DNA of 50,505 bases from assembly GCF_023913775.1 (NCBI RefSeq), contig NZ_JAMXAX010000025.1, forward strand, positions 1 through 50,505. The letters run 5' to 3'. Source of the stretch: Acidovorax facilis. Its GTDB lineage: Bacteria > Pseudomonadota > Gammaproteobacteria > Burkholderiales > Burkholderiaceae_C. The notes beneath the pieces were generated by a model. The model saw only the letters and a list, made by a program, of their open reading frames with translations, was not told where the DNA came from and did no database searches. The stretch's first letter is position 1, and each line of letters begins with the position of its first letter. The position numbers and the translations under genes were made by a program. Shown here in pieces: positions 49,838 to 50,505 of this stretch.

Positions 49838-50505
49838 TTAGTCCTGTCCGGGTGGCGACATCGGCGCGGAGTCTGGGGAAATGCCCAGTTCTGTACACAG
49901 CCGCTGCACCGTGGTGCGCAGGTTGGCCACCTCTGTCTCCAGTGCGTCCACCCGCGCTTGCAGTGCGGCAGACGTGCCGGTGCTGCCACCGCCGCCACTG
50001 CTGGGGGCTGACACACCGGCGCTGGTGTCTACAGGCCCACACATCAAATGCGCCCAACGCTGCTCGCGGGCACCCGGCGCGCGGGGCAACTGCACGACCA
50101 GCGGGCCGCCCTTTTCGGCGCTGCGCTCCTGCAGCTCGTCCAGAAAAGCTTCGACCGACGAAATGTCGGCAAAGCGGTACCAGCGCTCGGCGTTGATGCG
50201 CAGTTCACCCGCCGTCTGTGGGCCGCGCAGCATCAGCAGGCCCAGCAGCACGGCCGACTGCTCGGGCACGCCCACGCCGCGCTGAAAGTTGTGTTCCCAG
50301 CGTGTGGTGCGGTTGCCGCTGCTCTCAAACGCCAGCGTCAGCAGCTTGAGCGAATCCAGGGCTTCCTGCGCCTCGGCGTCACTCAGGTTCATCACCGGGT
50401 CGCGGCTGGTTTTCTGGTTGCAACCGGTGACCAGGCCGTTGAGCGACATGGGGTAGCTGTCGGGCACGGTACGGGCCTTCTCCATCAGGGTGGCGAGCAC
50501 GCGGG
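49838..50505 (-). CDS. YceH/DUF480 family protein, 5' end cut by window edge
   Basis: The frame is open to the window edge. About 222 residues are visible, including [35 protein letters not shown] and [17 protein letters not shown], characteristic of DUF480 (YceH) proteins with two winged-helix domains. The true start is beyond 50505. The C-terminus is extended by a Ser/Gly-rich linker and a short coiled coil ([20 protein letters not shown]). The function is unknown. Family members resemble transcription regulators. Confidence 0.87.
   Translation of the reverse strand, partial: RVLATLMEKARTVPDSYPMSLNGLVTGCNQKTSRDPVMNLSDAEAQEALDSLKLLTLAFESSGNRTTRWEHNFQRGVGVPEQSAVLLGLLMLRGPQTAGELRINAERWYRFADISSVEAFLDELQERSAEKGGPLVVQLPRAPGAREQRWAHLMCGPVDTSAGVSAPSSGGGGSTGTSAALQARVDALETEVANLRTTVQRLCTELGISPDSAPMSPPGQD

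Overview
The window looks like chromosomal DNA of a GC-rich betaproteobacterium, most likely Burkholderiales/Comamonadaceae close to Acidovorax. That placement is inferred from protein style, base composition and gene neighbourhoods (ribF-ileS-lspA, TctB-TctA, DUF3422, a MoxR-DUF58-VWA cluster, paired acyl-CoA dehydrogenases). No search was run. Nothing indicates a plasmid or prophage. The only mobile DNA seen is the end of an IS5-type element at the left edge, plus several dispersed or palindromic repeats.

Layout. 1-5.7 kb: IS end, a gene-free scar, an EAL-CBS-GGDEF protein divergent from a Crp/Fnr regulator with its own FNR-like box, then a membrane PAS-GGDEF cyclase. 5.9-10 kb (minus): serine protease, MoxR ATPase, DUF58 and VWA proteins in one operon. 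10.1-14.3 kb (plus): TatD nuclease, a deoxyinosine/uracil glycosylase, a spermidine-synthase-like protein and a GspE/PilB-type ATPase. 14.3-20.9 kb: a 164-bp palindrome, TctB-TctA, DUF3422, a gamma-glutamyltransferase-like enzyme and a DMT permease. 20.9-22.5 kb (minus): SH3 protein and M48 peptidase. 22.6-27.5 kb (plus): an atypical SDR, then a DctP-type binding protein translationally coupled to a PAS-GGDEF-EAL receptor. 27.5-32.4 kb: DMT permease, quinone reductase coupled to a Nudix hydrolase, an NAD-dependent epimerase-like protein and a divergent LysR regulator. 32.5-40.2 kb (minus): Na/Pi cotransporter, and a LacI-controlled ABC importer operon ending in a GpdQ-like phosphodiesterase. 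40.3-44.9 kb (minus): ribF-ileS-lspA. 45-50.5 kb: HNH nuclease, a 266-bp MITE-like element, a frameshifted lipoprotein hydrolase, two acyl-CoA dehydrogenases and a truncated YceH-type gene.

The most unusual signal is a short palindromic repeat of about 50-60 bp (core AGCGCTT-spacer-AAGCGCT, one flank ending in an AGCTAT/ATAGC motif). I count ten copies in 50 kb. Five lie between genes and five lie inside reading frames (DMT permease N-terminus, SDR, Nudix, IleS, acyl-CoA dehydrogenase), where they are translated without stops. Two coding copies share one frame and orientation and give similar peptides, and two others share a second. This resembles the behaviour of the Rickettsia palindromic elements.

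Three c-di-GMP proteins occur in the first 28 kb. One (24859-27540) keeps intact GGDEF, I-site and EAL motifs and is likely fed by its co-translated periplasmic binding protein.
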